Part shown: piece after piece, positions 35,041 through 48,054 of the stretch
Layout: every line of letters starts with the position of its first letter
Position numbering within the stretch: the stretch's first letter is position 1
Origin: Blasia pusilla
Taxonomy: Eukaryota > Marchantiophyta > Marchantiopsida > Blasiales
Direction: 5' to 3'
NCBI GenBank assembly: GCA_050084515.1
Contig: CM114271.1
Coordinates: forward strand, 18,476,001-18,540,000
DNA: 64,000 nt
The notes under the pieces: generated by a model
The model's input: only the letters and a program-made list of their open reading frames with translations
The model's database searches: none
What the model was told of the DNA's origin: nothing
Position numbers and translations under genes: made by a program

Positions 35041-36375
35041 TCTCCCTGATGAAATCTCAGGATAGTTGGTCAATAACCACCACCCCGAATAGTCGTATAT
35101 CTCAACGTATCCCGATGGTGCGCAATCGCTAAGTTCTCAAACGCCATGGGCATCACTCTCCAAAACAACTCTGCCCTCTAAGAACATGCTCGCATCCAAA
35201 CGTCTGGGTCATCGAGGTCCAGCACCTCACCAGCATCTCGACAAATGGCCGTAGGTAAATTTGGCTCTCGGCCATAAAGTAGCAAGTACGGTGAAAAAAA
35301 CGCTAAGGATGCCTGCCTGCTGAATCTGTATCCCCAGCGCCAACCACGGCAACATGAGGTCCCAATCTCCTAGGTGATCTCTCTACAAGCCATACTTGCG
35401 TAAACCCCTCTTGATCGTTTGCACTACTCTCTCCGCTAATCCATCCGCCTCGGGATGATCTCGCGAAGTTGTGCGGTGGTCGATCGGCCTGATCAGACAA
35501 GACCGGGAACTTATCACAAAACTCGGTACCTTGGTCTGTCAACACCTCAACCGGTGCGCCATAATGACTCAGCACTCTCTCAATGAAGGCATAAGCTACT
35601 CTTTCACTCGCTCTGTCAGGCAATGCAACCAACTCCATCCACTTCGAGAAGTACTCGACCATCACCAACACATAATGACTGTGATGCTTGGTCAATTGCA
35701 AAGGTCCTGCAAAATCCAAACTCCATCTTTACCCTAAGCCCATGATCAGTAATGGATGCAACTGTGGAGTCGGAGCATTGAACGATGCTCGGACCCGATC
35801 ACACTCCTTGGACTTGGCAAAAAATTGCTGAACGTCACTATGCATGCCTCGCCACCAAATACTAAATCTTGACCAAGATGTACGTCTGCTTCATCCCAAA
35901 AAGATCCAACTCCTTATGGGCATGCTGCACAAGTCGTGCTCTTTGCGGAGGATGTGGCACTACGCGTACTCAACCATCCTCCCAAACCCTCAAAACATGT
36001 GTCCCCTTCCAATGGAACCATCTGGCCCGCTGTAGGATTTGATCCTGCTCTCTAGCATCCACGTTGCTCGCAACGCTGCCAGTACGAAGGTACTCCAAGA
36101 CTACTCCATCATCATGAATATCTCGGCCACCTGTCGTCTCCTCACTCGCCTCAGGATCCAAGGACTCTCCACTAGACCTTGCCATCGAAGTCTCCACACT
36201 CTGGCTCTCCATAGCCTACATGCCTAAACAAGCAGACGCATGCCATCCTTGCACTGACTCCTTATCACTTTCTCCATACCATCGAGCTCGAGTCGCATCT
36301 TGCTGACTCAGGAATGGGTTACCACTCAATCCATCTGCATCCTGATTGAGCGTCCCGGGTCTATGTAACTCCAGA
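35041..36375 (-). pseudogene. Integrase and RNase H-integrase connection of copy B
   Basis: Right to left: connection HRPGTLNQDADGLS at ~36365; a variable linker (ESLDPEASEETTGGRDIHDDGVVLEYLRTGS, 36170-36080) shared with copy A; the zinc region at ~36000-35840, partly decayed; and the core at 35719-35400 (MDFAGPLQLTKHHSHYVLVMVEYFSKWMEL, then VEVLTDQGTEFCDKF with the second Asp). The tail to 35041 matches 23880-24180 base for base in places (CTCAACGTATCCCGATGGTGCG). A frameshift follows the second Asp. RT is missing from this copy. Confidence 0.85.
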
Positions 36376-36377
36376 GG

Positions 36378-37990
36378 AATTGATGTATCCGGCGCCGCTC
36401 TCCTCCTATCAACTTAGGGCCCATATCTAGGTCCCAAGTCTCCATCGTGACTATGGTAGCACTCGCTGGTGCGGGTATCAGTGGTTGCTATGGTGCAACC
36501 CCGTATGGAACAACAACACTCGGCCGCTCTCCTGCAACCAACTGTAAACTCTGATCTCCTCCACGTGTAGTGCCCTTAACCACGCTCGATGCAATGGCTA
36601 TCATCTTCTGGCGTACGTGAAAAACATCCCAAGAAGCCTACGAAAACTCTCATGTGGGCGCCTCTAAAAGTCATGGATGCTGTGCAACTTCTCTATCCGT
36701 GGCCCCTGGTAGCTCGCCCTCAACTCTGCAAAAAACTCAACCACAGGGTTGAACTTGAGACAAACCTGACTAGACGGTGCAACTGTTCCAGTGCGAGTGA
36801 CCCCCCTAAAACATCACTAGTAAAAGAGGAAGTAGCCTCTCGTGACTCCTCCTCCTCATCTGGGAACGGCTCCTTCCATGCCACATAGTGTGGGTCATAG
36901 TAGAGCCTCCACGCCTCGATCTCAAAAATATATCTCTGAGAGAACTCATCGTAATCGTCCATGGGCACTACCTCTAAATGAAGGAACAAATGGTTCCATG
37001 GTGTAAACGGGTTGAACTCTCTAGAGTTCTTGGCCCTCTAGGAGTCGCACCAACTCCTAAACTCTACTATGAAATCATGCAACTCAACCGTGCCAACTGC
37101 ACATGAAAAGCTACGTTGTCCTCTACCTCGGTCGTCCATCTCCTATGCCCAATTGGTAGGACCACTCACAATGTGTGGCGATGTGCTCACAAACTCCTCT
37201 ACACCCTCTCCCTTGTCTGATGATGACACAGAAGGAGGTCGAGGTGGTCCCTCGCGTGGAGACCCTTGAAACCTTGCGCCACTCCTCGTAACACATGTAG
37301 AGTTACTCTCGGTTCACCACCTCGCCTCTCAAAGTCCCGAACAAACCCTGTGATGACCCTCGTACCCCTCTCACCCCATCACTCTCAACCTCGTGAGAAA
37401 TCCCTCAATCTCTCATCCCAAACATGCGGCACTCGATCTACATTCTCCCTCCTCAAGACGTGTAACGTGCGGCAACACGGGGCATGGTGCGGCTAATCAA
37501 CGAGGCTATCATCTCATCGACAACCTACCCTCAACTCCGGACATCCCACACAGGTCTATGTCCCCTAAACCACATACATGAATGATGCTCTCAGCATCCA
37601 CACAACCCAATATCCTTAAATAAACTACCAAAATCCAAGAATCCCTCACACGTGCAGGGTAAAGGACCAGAATAGGTAACCTGAACACATGTCGATGTCG
37701 CTCCATGGAAATTGCAAATCTCGACCCCAACTTGGTGGTCAAGACAACTCCTCCAATCAGCAAGTTGTACTCCTCTCGTACTGACGCTACTCAACGTCCT
37801 CGATTTGCGATGCAGGTCGAGCGGTCGGGTGCAACACTGGCGGCACGGAACGGCTACAAACAACACGCCACTTGGAAATGGGGTGCGGCACTCGACGGCA
37901 TACCACCCTCTATCAACAATTTAAAAGCTCTACTAAGAGTGCGGTGCGGTGTGGCCACGAGCAGCAATCGGCGGCGTGTTTAGGGTTTAG
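36378..37990 (-). pseudogene. gag region of copy B, joined to a pre-RT segment by deletion
   Basis: 36378-36600 matches 26441-26620 (the segment just before RT in copy A), but here it abuts the connection region, so protease, any methyltransferase and RT have been deleted. To the right, gag reads EIEAWRLYYDPHYVAWKEPF at ~36920 and MDDRGRGQRSFSCAVGTVELHDFIVEFRSW at ~37140, matching the plus-strand gag at 6.4-6.9 kb. A leader with TTTAGGGTTTAGGG lies at ~37980. The relict shows which gag goes with the PHD-bearing integrase. Confidence 0.72.
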
Positions 37991-38009
37991 GGTCACGACA
38001 CGGTACTCG

Positions 38010-39510
38010 ATCGTCGTCGAGCGGCTCCCAATCATAACATAGTAGCATGAAAAAAAAAATCAACCACCATAATCGGAGGTCATCTGCCATCATAGGTTGA
38101 TGATGAAACTGTGATGAAGGTGGCGGCCAAAATAAAGTACGTGGTGGGGACGCAAGTCAGAGAATCAACGAACGTCGTGGAAGACCCTCCACTCCATAAT
38201 TGCAGTAATGGCAACCAAAGAGTGGACAACGAATGGTGGACCGTTGATAGTGCCGCTTGACCGTTGGTGGTGATGGCCGACCGGTGACCGTGATGGTTGA
38301 CCATTGACTATGACGGTTGACCGTTGATGGTGATGGCCGACCGGTGACAGTGACGGTTGACCATTGACTATGATGGTTGACCGTTGATGGTGATAGTTGA
38401 CCGTTGATGGCAGACTGTTGACAGTGACTATGACGGTGACGACCGCCGACGCCGTGGCGGCAAGTTTAGGGTTTGAACAATTTTACCCTAAAAATCGCCT
38501 AGCAAGGCATTTTTTCAACATTGACCATAATTTTTTTCTCGCAACTCCAAATTGCACACTGTTTGTTGCACAACATTCACAACTTCACAATCATAAAATA
38601 TTTAGAATCAAACATTCCAGTAAAAATAGACGGGGACGGTCGTAAAGCCCATTGTCTCTTTCTCCTACAAAAAATTTGGCTGCACTTCTGCGCTGATTTC
38701 TCCCAACGGAAATGTAAAACCTGTAAAAATATAAATCAACAAGCTCCATGGTGCTCCCGAGAGTGTCGGCATGGGGCAACGTGCCCCCATATTCAATCCC
38801 TATCAGAAACTGGGCAACGCTTCCGCGCGCCACTCTTCCACACGAAAAATCAACATATGCAAAGAACAATCAAAGCAACCCTTGCTCCGATGAGCACTCC
38901 CATGAGCCGCTGAATGGGGAACACGGTCCCGGTGCATGAAAAAATAGTGAGTGACGAATGAGGTCCCCCATGAAGCTCTCTCACTCTCTGATTCTCTCAT
39001 ATTCTCTCTTTGTAAATTAAGATCCAATCTCTCTCTACACGATCTCACACAATAGCTCTCAAATGTGGGCACTCTCTCTCATGTCAAACCAAACCCACTC
39101 TCCTAATGAGAGGATTGGCTTACACTCACAAGGCAAGGGAACATAGCTCCACCGCCTTATGCCAAGAGGTTTAACAAAGAGAGAAGAAGCTCTCAAGCTC
39201 TCTCTCTTGGAGGTATATCCCCTTCCCTCTCCCAAGCCCTCTCAACGGTAACCTATGCTTGTAGGTCATCTCCTTGGCTCCTGGCCTGTTGTAGCGGGTC
39301 AAGGGCCACTTCCTAAAGTGGAAAGTTAACTATCCCCAATATGGAAACTTATTATAAATAGTAAGTTTCTCTATATGGGTCAAAATGAGCCGAAATGAAG
39401 TGGAAACCTGCTCTCTCAAGTTTCTCGGGGCCTTAAAAGGTCATCCTCAACCTCCTAGGCTTGTCCTCCACTACTCGTGTAGACATTCTGCTAGATCCCA
39501 CGGATCTATC
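38010..39510 (-). repeat. 5' LTR of copy B (DNMT/PHD family), including a minisatellite
   Basis: It adjoins the gag leader. A candidate primer binding site on the minus strand is TGGGAGCCGCTCGACGACG (~38010-38028); its tRNA is not identified. Blocks shared with 31165-33100 and with 48.06-48.67 kb mark it as the same LTR family. 39082-39510 is the segment Z part. Ends are not fixed. Confidence 0.6.
38240..38450. repeat. Minisatellite, ~60-bp unit rich in GGTTGACC/GTTGATGGTGATGG
   Basis: The phrases GACCGTTGATGGTGATGGCC, GACCGGTGAC and GGTTGACCATTGACTATGA alternate for about three and a half units inside the LTR of copy B. Confidence 0.85.
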
Positions 39511-39511
39511 C

Positions 39512-40150
39512 TTACCGTCGTGACAACGGATTTTCAAAGAGTGATGGATAGGATTGTGGCTTGCTTGGATTTTGTACATTGTTACATAGATTATATTCTT
39601 ATCTTCAGTTCCACGGTTGAGGACCATGAGCGACATATGGAGGATTTGTTTGGGCGATTGCAATTACATGGACTGAAGTTACATCCAAGCAAGTGTAGAT
39701 TCTTCCAGGAGCTGATTGAGTACTTGGGACATACCATATACCCGAGTGGGTTAGGCGTTCAATTGACGAAGGTGGAGGCTATTGCGCACATTCCACGCCC
39801 TACAAATGTGAGTCAAGTCCAAGCGTTTCTTGGACTGGAAAACTTCTCTCGATGGTATGTCAAGGGTTTTAGTGTGATTGCAAAGTCTTTGACCTTGTTG
39901 ATGAGACTTCATCATGTTTGGTTGTGAGGAGATGATCAAGAGCGAGCATTTTAGGAGCTCAAGGACAAGTTGACGTCCTCACCCATTTTACACAAACCGG
40001 TTAGGAGTCCCCCATTCCACTTACATACGAATTGGAGCATGTCGGGTCTAGGAGCAGTGCTTACTCAGAGGGATGACGAGGAGAGTGAGTTCGTTGTGGC
40101 TTCCACGAGCCAATCAAACAAGAAAGATGAGAAAGATGGCTTAGGAAAGC
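39512..40150 (+). pseudogene. RT C-terminal half and start of RNase H, DNMT/PHD family
   Basis: A 180-residue frame includes DFQRVMDRIVACLDFVHCYIDYILIFSS, where the RT YIDD has become YIDY. It continues HPSKCRFFQELIEYLGHTIYPSGLGV and PRPTNVSQVQAFLGLENFSRWYVKGF, then a stop and RNase H start (LHTNWSMSGLGAVLTQRDDEESEFVVAST). It resembles the RT of copy A, on the opposite strand, and begins exactly at the edge of the segment Z repeat. It is a fragment; the upstream RT half is absent. Confidence 0.85.
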
Positions 40151-40231
40151 CATCTTCCTCTCTTATGTAGGGTTGAGGAGAGCCAAAAGGCTCTTCCGCT
40201 AAAAATAGCTATCCTCTTGGTAACATGCGCG

Positions 40232-40556
40232 CATCCAACAACGACACATTCTCTAGAATCTATGAGGGAGACAGAGGCTCGTGCTTATGACCATGCAAAT
40301 GATGCAAGATCTACACCTGCTTGCAAGATAACCTAGACTTTTTCAATTCAACTCCTCTTCCTACACTCGATGGACCTCGACGAGGTCAACCTGAAAATCC
40401 GAAATGGATTGTGCCCATCCAATCGAGATCATACGTCCCCAAGACTTTGGTAAGGAACTTTGGTAATCTTGCACTATTGCAATAGGCAATAGATGGGGAA
40501 ATTATTGTGTTAATAGAGAAACATGGCGGAGAGATATTCGGCTCGTAGTTGCATCA
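40232..40556. repeat. Near-identical direct repeat, left copy
   Basis: It runs from CATCCAACAA to GTTGCATCA and matches 42710-43044 at well over 90% identity. The main difference is a 12-base stretch (AATAAAACGTCC) present only in the right copy. This is among the youngest duplications in the window. Confidence 0.93.
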
Positions 40557-42709
40557 TTCATGTGGACATAGATACAAGACAACATACTCACTTCTGACAC
40601 CTACATCCGTTGATGATCGAGTATAAAAAATCATCCACAATATGAGAGAGATTTTGGCCATGCTTTAAGGGACACCCCAAGGCAATTCGTAGTACATTGC
40701 GATTATGGGGTTCACAACATTATATTTGATGAACAAGGAGCAAGTATCGAGAAATACGATTTTGGACCCTAAAATGAAAGTCGACCACATCACTCTACGC
40801 TGTGCGTATAATCAAGAAAAGATAATGTTTGATGAAGGGACAAATAAAAGGTTACGAATGTCACTCACATAAATAAATATAACTAAGTAAGCATGATTGG
40901 TGTTGGATACTCAATATTATTATTCCAATTTAATGTGAATAATGTTGTATATTAGGAGGCAAATAGATTTGTGGGCTTGACTTTGATGTTGTAGGAGTCG
41001 TAGTAATGTCACGTAGATGGTGTATGGATTAGTGCTTTTAGAGGTATCTAACCTTATCGTGGCATATTGTGCAAGTATCATGATGCAAAATAGCGTCATT
41101 AAACTATCTACAGATAGAGGTGAAGAAAATAGGCCACAAACTCTAATTTGTCAAGAAGCCGAATTGTTGGGAATCAAAGCAATAGCACATTCTCACGTCA
41201 AATTTTCCTCCATGTTTAGGTTCCATTGAAGCTATGTTAGGAGCACAAAAATAGACAAGGTCATTCTCTAGTATTAAGATTTGTTATATATTTTATCGAT
41301 TTGTTCATGTTATATTTTCTCTCATGGCATCAAAGAAAAAACACAAGTTTTTTGAGTAAAAAGTGTTAACATTAATGGCTTTTATGCATATCATCTAGCC
41401 TCATCTCAAGAGTTTTGTAAGAAATATTCTAAATTCCTTTTATTAAAATAGAATTACCATATGAGCCTTTATCTCTAGAAGACTAAAGTCTTTGGACCAA
41501 ATTCACGTCTAACAAATTGAAAGAAGTGTTGATCCATATCATAAGGAATCTGATGGGTCTACATAGTCAATAGAGAATAACCAAGTTATGAGAGCTCCAC
41601 TTTGACAATCAAGACCGTATGCTTAATTAATAGAGCTTGGTTTCTTAGTTTATGGCAACGAGTTGTTATAGCCTTTAGTTTGGAATACAATTTTTTCTCT
41701 TATGAATATGCTTCGCCAATTATTTATTGTTAAGAGGCACCTTTTCCTTCTAGTTAACAAAGGCTTCATTTAAAGGCTTCATTATCAAAGGCTTCATTTT
41801 AAAAAAACAACCATTTTTTATCTAGTAATCTTGTCTGTTTCCAAAGATGCTTGAGAGATTACTCATTCTACTTAAATTCCTACTTGTCCTCCTCTTCAAG
41901 GTGGAAGGAAGTTACATGGGTCTAACTATATAGACATTCTAAAAGTTCACAATGAGAATTTTCCTTCAATCATCTGAGACAAAGGAGGAAACCGTTCAAA
42001 TGGATTCATATCCATGTGCATGTGCATTATTTCACAACATCTCCAAGGATGTCTATAGAGATCATCTCATGTCTATGGGTATTCTCTTACCTCACTCCCA
42101 CCAACGCATATATCCTACTGATACACTTGGGGCTTTCTAAGAATTCAAAGGTCAGACGCCTCAATCACATTCGACGTTGTTCGACCACTCATAAGTTGAT
42201 AGTCCATGTAACACAATTCATATGCAGATCCATAGCCCAATCAAGCATCTGGAGTTAGGATGCTTTTTTCAATTAAGGTATAATTTGTATTCCTCTAGGG
42301 AATCCCATTGCATGATTGCTCACTTAGGTTGGGCTTCATTGATGGTAATGCTTGATCATCCAAATTAAGCTTGGATTGGCATCCTTATAAGGTAAGAAGG
42401 TTGAAAACTTGGTAATGTGGAAAGTGCTAGAATGGGCATGCCCACTCTATTCCCCACACTTAGTCCGGGTTGATCACCATGTCTAATTGTGTGTAATCAT
42501 AGCCCATGATCCAAGATTGAATCCACCAACAAACAAGGGGGTCGCTGCACTTCAACATAGGCCCTCTTCAAAACCTCATGCGTCATCAATTTTTCCCACC
42601 AAAGTCGTGGGTAATGCACAAAAATCCAACACTTGCCGCAAGCAAGAAAAAACTAATCCAATGCATCCATAAACCTTATATAGGTTTGTCACTACCCATA
42701 ATCAAGAGT
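40557..42709. other. A+T-rich stretch between two direct repeats, no gene recognised
   Basis: Short open frames only, none resembling a known family. The flanking near-identical repeats suggest this is either the inside of an uncharacterised element with 0.33-kb LTR-like ends or a tandem duplication product. Confidence 0.45.
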
Positions 42710-43044
42710 CATCCAACAATGACACATTCTCTAGAATCTATGAGGGAGACAGAGGCTCGTGCTTATGACCATGCAAATGATGCAAGATCTACACCTGCTC
42801 GCAAGATAACCTATACTTTTTCAATTCAACTCCTCTTCCTACACTCGATGGACCTCGACAAGGTCAACCTGAAAATCCGAAATGGATTGTGCCCATCCAA
42901 TCGAGATCATACGTCCCCAAGAATAAAACGTCCTTTGGTAAGGAACTTTGGTAATCTTGCACTATTGCAGTAGGCAATAGATGGGGAAATTATTGTATTA
43001 ATAGAGAAACATGGCGGAGAGACATTCGGCTCATAGTTGCATCA
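42710..43044. repeat. Near-identical direct repeat, right copy
   Basis: Partner of 40232-40556. No TG..CA ends or clear target duplication were found, so LTR identity is unproven. Confidence 0.93.
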
Positions 43045-43389
43045 CATTTTGAATATATGTACTTTTGCACATAAATATTTTTTCCCAACACAATAGCCAA
43101 ACGAGTACTAATCTCTCCAAAGAGATCGAGTATCCACATACCCTCCTTGAAGGATTGCTATACAATGAGGATGGTATCCAAGGAAATTAATGTAGAAATT
43201 CGTACCACCTCATGCCTCTTTGACTTATCTCAACTTGACCCTAAACCTCTCTCTAGGTCTTCTATACGTTGTTATGAAGTAAAGTGATTTAACATGAACA
43301 TCTTACTGATTGTGTGAGAGAGTATTTTTATAAGTGTAGAGTGACTACTTTGGGAAAATAAATTTTGAAGAAGACTCGACCTCAATTTG

Positions 43390-43770
43390 ACCATTGTATC
43401 TGAAAGGATTCCACCCACACCGTCGTTATCTTTCAATGGAAGGCTCATCAACCGTTTTGCCTTCATAATGAAGGAAATGCGTACCAACTGCCCAAATGAT
43501 AGATCGAGTCGCGCTTATTCACTACCAACTAACTAAGTCCTTGGGGGAAATATCTCTTGCTTAATTATGGAGTAATTCTCAGCGTGATCGCCCCACTTGA
43601 AAGGATTTCCACCCAAACCGTCATCACCTTCAAACTCAAGAGTCACCAACCTTTTTGCAGTCAAGCTGAAGGGAATGCGCACCAACCGCAAAATAATAAG
43701 GGGGGACTTCGCGTTGATTCACCACCAATCAGCTAATTACTAGGAGGGAGAAGAGATCTCACTAAATTGT
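43390..43770. repeat. Diverged tandem duplication, ~200-bp period
   Basis: 43390-43560 and 43597-43770 share TGAAAGGATT(T)CCACCCA.ACCGTC, the GAAGG(G)AATGCG.ACCAAC phrase and a GGGA..ATCTC end, at moderate identity. Confidence 0.7.
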
Positions 43771-44049
43771 GGAAAATGAGAAATGAAAGGCATCGGAGCT
43801 TATCCTTATATAGTTTCGGAGACGTTGGATCTCGATCGTTGGGGTGATGGTGACGGAGGACTATTGGGGCGACATCCATTTTTGAGCATTGGAGTGATAG
43901 AGACGGTGGATTTCTATGGCATTAAGGGTTTAAACGTCCAACAGGTTGCACTTAGCCAAGGAGGTTGTACGCCACACGCCTTTTCAAGAGATAAATGCAA
44001 CCTCTTGGATTCTGAGAGGTTCAATGACCCTTTCATTATGTGATAAAGA

Positions 44050-47000
44050 TGAATGGGAATTCCCATTCATCTTTCTCACATATGTTGGAGACTTCCAACT
44101 TCAGACCAACTGCAACTTTTCTGAATCCGACGGGTTGACAAACATGACCCCTTACAACCCATTGGAGTCAGACGGGTTTCATTTCCAATTTGACTCACTT
44201 TCATCCCAACCATAAAAAGCAACTCCATAGCAATCTGTTGAACTGGGACTGGTTGCTTATCCATTCATCTGATGTAGAAATATTCGTGATTGCTTGGTCG
44301 AGTTGGGAGGTGATATTTCAACTTAACTACCAACAATGTGTCAAAAACCTTTTGTTAGAAAATAAACAGACACTATTCACTATCAATTCAACATTGTCAT
44401 TTCAATTCCCATTCTTTCTAGATTAATCATCTCTTATGTCATATCTAGATGGAAACTCACTTGTGGGAGCCATCTAGCAATCCTTCCTCAATTGGAGATA
44501 TTTTGGATGAAACCTTATGATTCTTAGATACAAGTTGGAGAACATTTCCTCACTCGAATTTCTTCTCCAAAATTGGAAATGTGCTGGCTTCCAAGGATGT
44601 AAGGATGGACGGAACGGATGACGTTATAGGTGAAACAATCCATGCTCAAATTGGAGACAAAAAAGTAAGAAACCTCACTCCAATTGACAATACAAAGTCT
44701 ATGGCTTGCCTCTAAAGCCCACACTCTCATCTTGACGGTCCAAAACCTACGAGGGCTCTAAGCTCTACCTTTTCCACCCCATGCTTCTACCAATCATACA
44801 TCCCCTAAAAGCTCACAAGTTTGGTACAATGGGGTTGAAGCTGAGGACATTCAAGATGTTGTCAACCTCATTGGATTTGTTGGAAACAAATCAGACCCAA
44901 CATCTACATACTCATTTTTGTTGCGAGTTTCAGGATATAGTTTGCAATCGTCTCTATTCTTGAAAATGTTTAAGCATATTCTTGTTGATGAGCTGCTAAC
45001 CACATATGATGGAAACCTTTATTTTTAGTTGCCTCCACTTGGTGGTCTTGCTCAAAAAAAAAAAGGAGAACACTTGAAGGGGATCCTTCAAGTGTTTTCT
45101 ATTTTTCTGTTCGCGATGGACAAAAATTCTGATTGTCATTGATAGTGGGGATGGTATCAGATTAGTGCTTCAATCCTAAGTGGTCCTTGGATTGTGTCTC
45201 CCCACCAATGGGTTGCAGCCTTGCAGTGTAGAAGTCCAAGCTGCCCGTTCCTAGAGCGGAACAGGGAAGTCAATACCTCACAAATCCCCCAAAAAATGCA
45301 ACAAATCCTCGTGCGGTCGGTGCGACCATATGGCCAATGGACATGAATGTCCTCATTGTCATGCCTTTCCTTTTTGCGTTGGAGCGTATCATGCTCACAT
45401 TTGTTTCAGAATGCAGGACTACAATTCTATGTCTAATTACACCAATCTGTATATTCATGTTGGCTCTCACACTCATCATGTCATTGGTGCCATTAAGAGT
45501 GACATCGAGGAGGATCTGGCCAAGAAAGTGGCGGAGGTATATGAAAACAATGCGGGATCTAAGCCTACAATGATCAAAATGGCAACGGCATCACAAATCT
45601 ATGATCAACTCCTTGGAATACTCGGCAAAGAAGAGATCTTACTAGTTGAGGAGAAACAACAATCGGATAATTTTGCCTTTCTCATTGATCGCGAGTGCTT
45701 CAGGAACTTGTTGCGGAAAATGCAAATACTTCATGGAGAGCTAGTAGAGATGGATGCCATCGCAAGGATCAAATAAAATTCCACGTTCAATTTATTCAAA
45801 GATGGCAATTCATGAGCCAAGGAGGCAAGGGATTAAGAGTTTATGTATTCAAAATATTTGCTACACGGCCCTCTAGTGGCCTCAATCTTATTCACAGAAT
45901 GAGGGAAGGAGAAGATGTATTTGGGAGCATTGTTAGTTTTGATATTTGCTATTGGATTTTGAATGGATGGTTTCTGAAGGGTGCTCACGTCTATCATCAT
46001 CTAGAGATGGGACTCATAAACATATTTGTTAGTGACGTAAGAGCATAAGATATTGGTAGCTTGAAGATGTGCAGGTTAATCCTATGGGAGGCGGTGGAGG
46101 AAAACAAAAGCCCACCCCCTTAAATTTGTGCATTCATGGCGGAACTTGCCCAACCATGATGGATAGCTATCCCCGAGGTGTTATGGGGAGATGAAGATCA
46201 ACTAGAAAGGGAGAGATCAGATGCTTCCCATTGGCAATATTACGTGAAACGGTACAAAAAATCTTGCATCATGGAGAATAAGAGAACAAAGCGCATTGCT
46301 CTTCTACAATGATGCAAGAACAACAAAACCTTGAAGCAAATCATGGAGTGCCAAGAAGAACTTCATGAGTGTTGGAAAAAGCATGCAATTAAGGAAAAAT
46401 ATAAAGAATTGTGTTCGTGGTTGAGTTGGTGAACTATTCGTTTGAGGCAATGGGGAAACTTTATGCGGCGGGTGAGTAAAATATTTTATCCTTTCTAGCT
46501 CACATCTGTAACTTGCTTCATTTCCTTGGGTTGCAACCTGTATGAATCTAACACGTTGCAATTATTTGTGTTTGGCAATCCGTCGAAATCTAACTAGTTG
46601 CATAAGTATGCAACCCGTTCGATTCCGACGGGTTCCATTGGTGGCAATCTGTTGGAATTTGACTCGTTGTGTACTATATGCAATCCATTGCAATCCAAAA
46701 AGTGGAATACTTATGAAAACTCTAAGATTGTGACGTGTGGCCAACCACCAACCAATCGTATTCTAGAATGACAATCTTTCACTCATGGAAGAATGTCAAC
46801 AAGACCACCCGAGAGCAATGTTAAAATCTGCAGTATCTGAAAAAAATTTCACAAAAGGTAAAACAAAGGAAAAAGGCCCGTCAATTTATAAACTCTATGT
46901 TAGGGCCGCAATGAGAACACGAGATGAGAAAATATACGTCAAATCATTCAATCGATGGGTAGTCGGAACTCCTCTGAGGAAAGAAGTCCACATTAGTGGG

Positions 47001-48050
47001 GACATTCATGGGCAAGTTTCAAGACATTCAATTTCATAGGTGGGAGAAGAGTGTGAGCAAGACTCCTGGAGACCAAATAAGTATCTTGACGTAAGACAAG
47101 TCAAGTGTTTGCATGGAGGAACCAACCGGGTGATTGATCAGGATGATGAAAGCACCCTTCCCATATATTCTAAAACACCGGATAGCTCCCAAGTTTGAGT
47201 TGGCCTGTCTTTTGAGTGGTAAAGGTCTCATTTATGAATTGCTCTCTAGCGGGGACTTCCCATGATCCAGTCTCAAGGGCTATTCAACAATATGGAATTC
47301 TTGTCATAGAGGTGGATTGTAATCTCAAAAGGTGGGATATCTCTCGGAGGAACCTCGAAGGTGGATCCACCTTCAAAGGTGGATTTGATGGAATGGGGAG
47401 AGCATGCAACAATTTCCTCAATAAGAATTGTACAAGGGTAAGTGGACCAGCATGAGGCTTCTAGGGTTCGAAAACCTTTGATTGGTTTACAAGGAGAGGG
47501 GATTAATGGAAGCACTTCTTTAGCCCAAATGAATCATGTGCATTTAGAATGTCGTATCCATTTGCCATTGAAGCTTGGGCAAATATCCCTATGACTAGGC
47601 CCATTGGTTTAGGAACCAATTGCACTAAGGAGAAAGTTGACAATCTTACAAGTGCAGGGTTGAGATTGGTAGACGGAGGAGTTTGGAACATATTCACATT
47701 ATTGAGACATTTGCATTTTGGATCCAACCTACGATAAGTGTCCTTTTTATCGAGAGAAGGTGGATGATCTCAATCCACTATTTTCGTACGAGTCAATAAA
47801 TGGAATGAAGAGAAACATAATGAGCAAGCCATTAGTTGAGAGGACAAAGCGAATACCATCGGCTTGTGAGGCCAATATGGAAATCATTGCCATAGTGGGA
47901 ATGGAAAAGGAAGAATATATTGGGTTAAGAAAAATGATGTGAATATTAGTGTTTATGGGGTATGTTGCACATATATATTTCTTTCCACATGTTTATGCGA
48001 TGGCTTTGTCCAGATAGAAACAATTGGGAAAAGGTATTTTCCCTGTAAGT
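44050..48050 (+). pseudogene. DDE/SWIM transposase pseudogene, truncated inverted copy (MULE-like)
   Basis: It matches the minus-strand transposase at 49.07-53.02 kb throughout, in opposite orientation. The N-terminal part (FLQIGNVLASKDVRMDGTDDVIGET) starts near 44570, and upstream sequence back to ~44.05 kb also matches. A cysteine-rich finger is better kept here (CGRC..CPHC, 45310-45400). The DDE-like segment is at ~45.88-46.26 kb, where the conserved ADNA-type acidic motif reads MAELAQ. A GTGAGT donor at 46472 opens an intron of ~0.25 kb full of hairpin repeats. The SWIM part at the end (STCLCDGF .. FPCKYSYA) has lost its histidine (CKY for CKH) and stops against the LTR at ~48.05 kb. Stops are frequent. 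Confidence 0.75.
45069..45096. repeat. Perfect 12-bp inverted repeat
   Basis: AACACTTGAAGG and CCTTCAAGTGTT are separated by GGAT. The sister copy at 52.3 kb has only one arm, so this palindrome arose after the copies separated. Confidence 0.9.
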
Positions 48051-48054
48051 ACTC

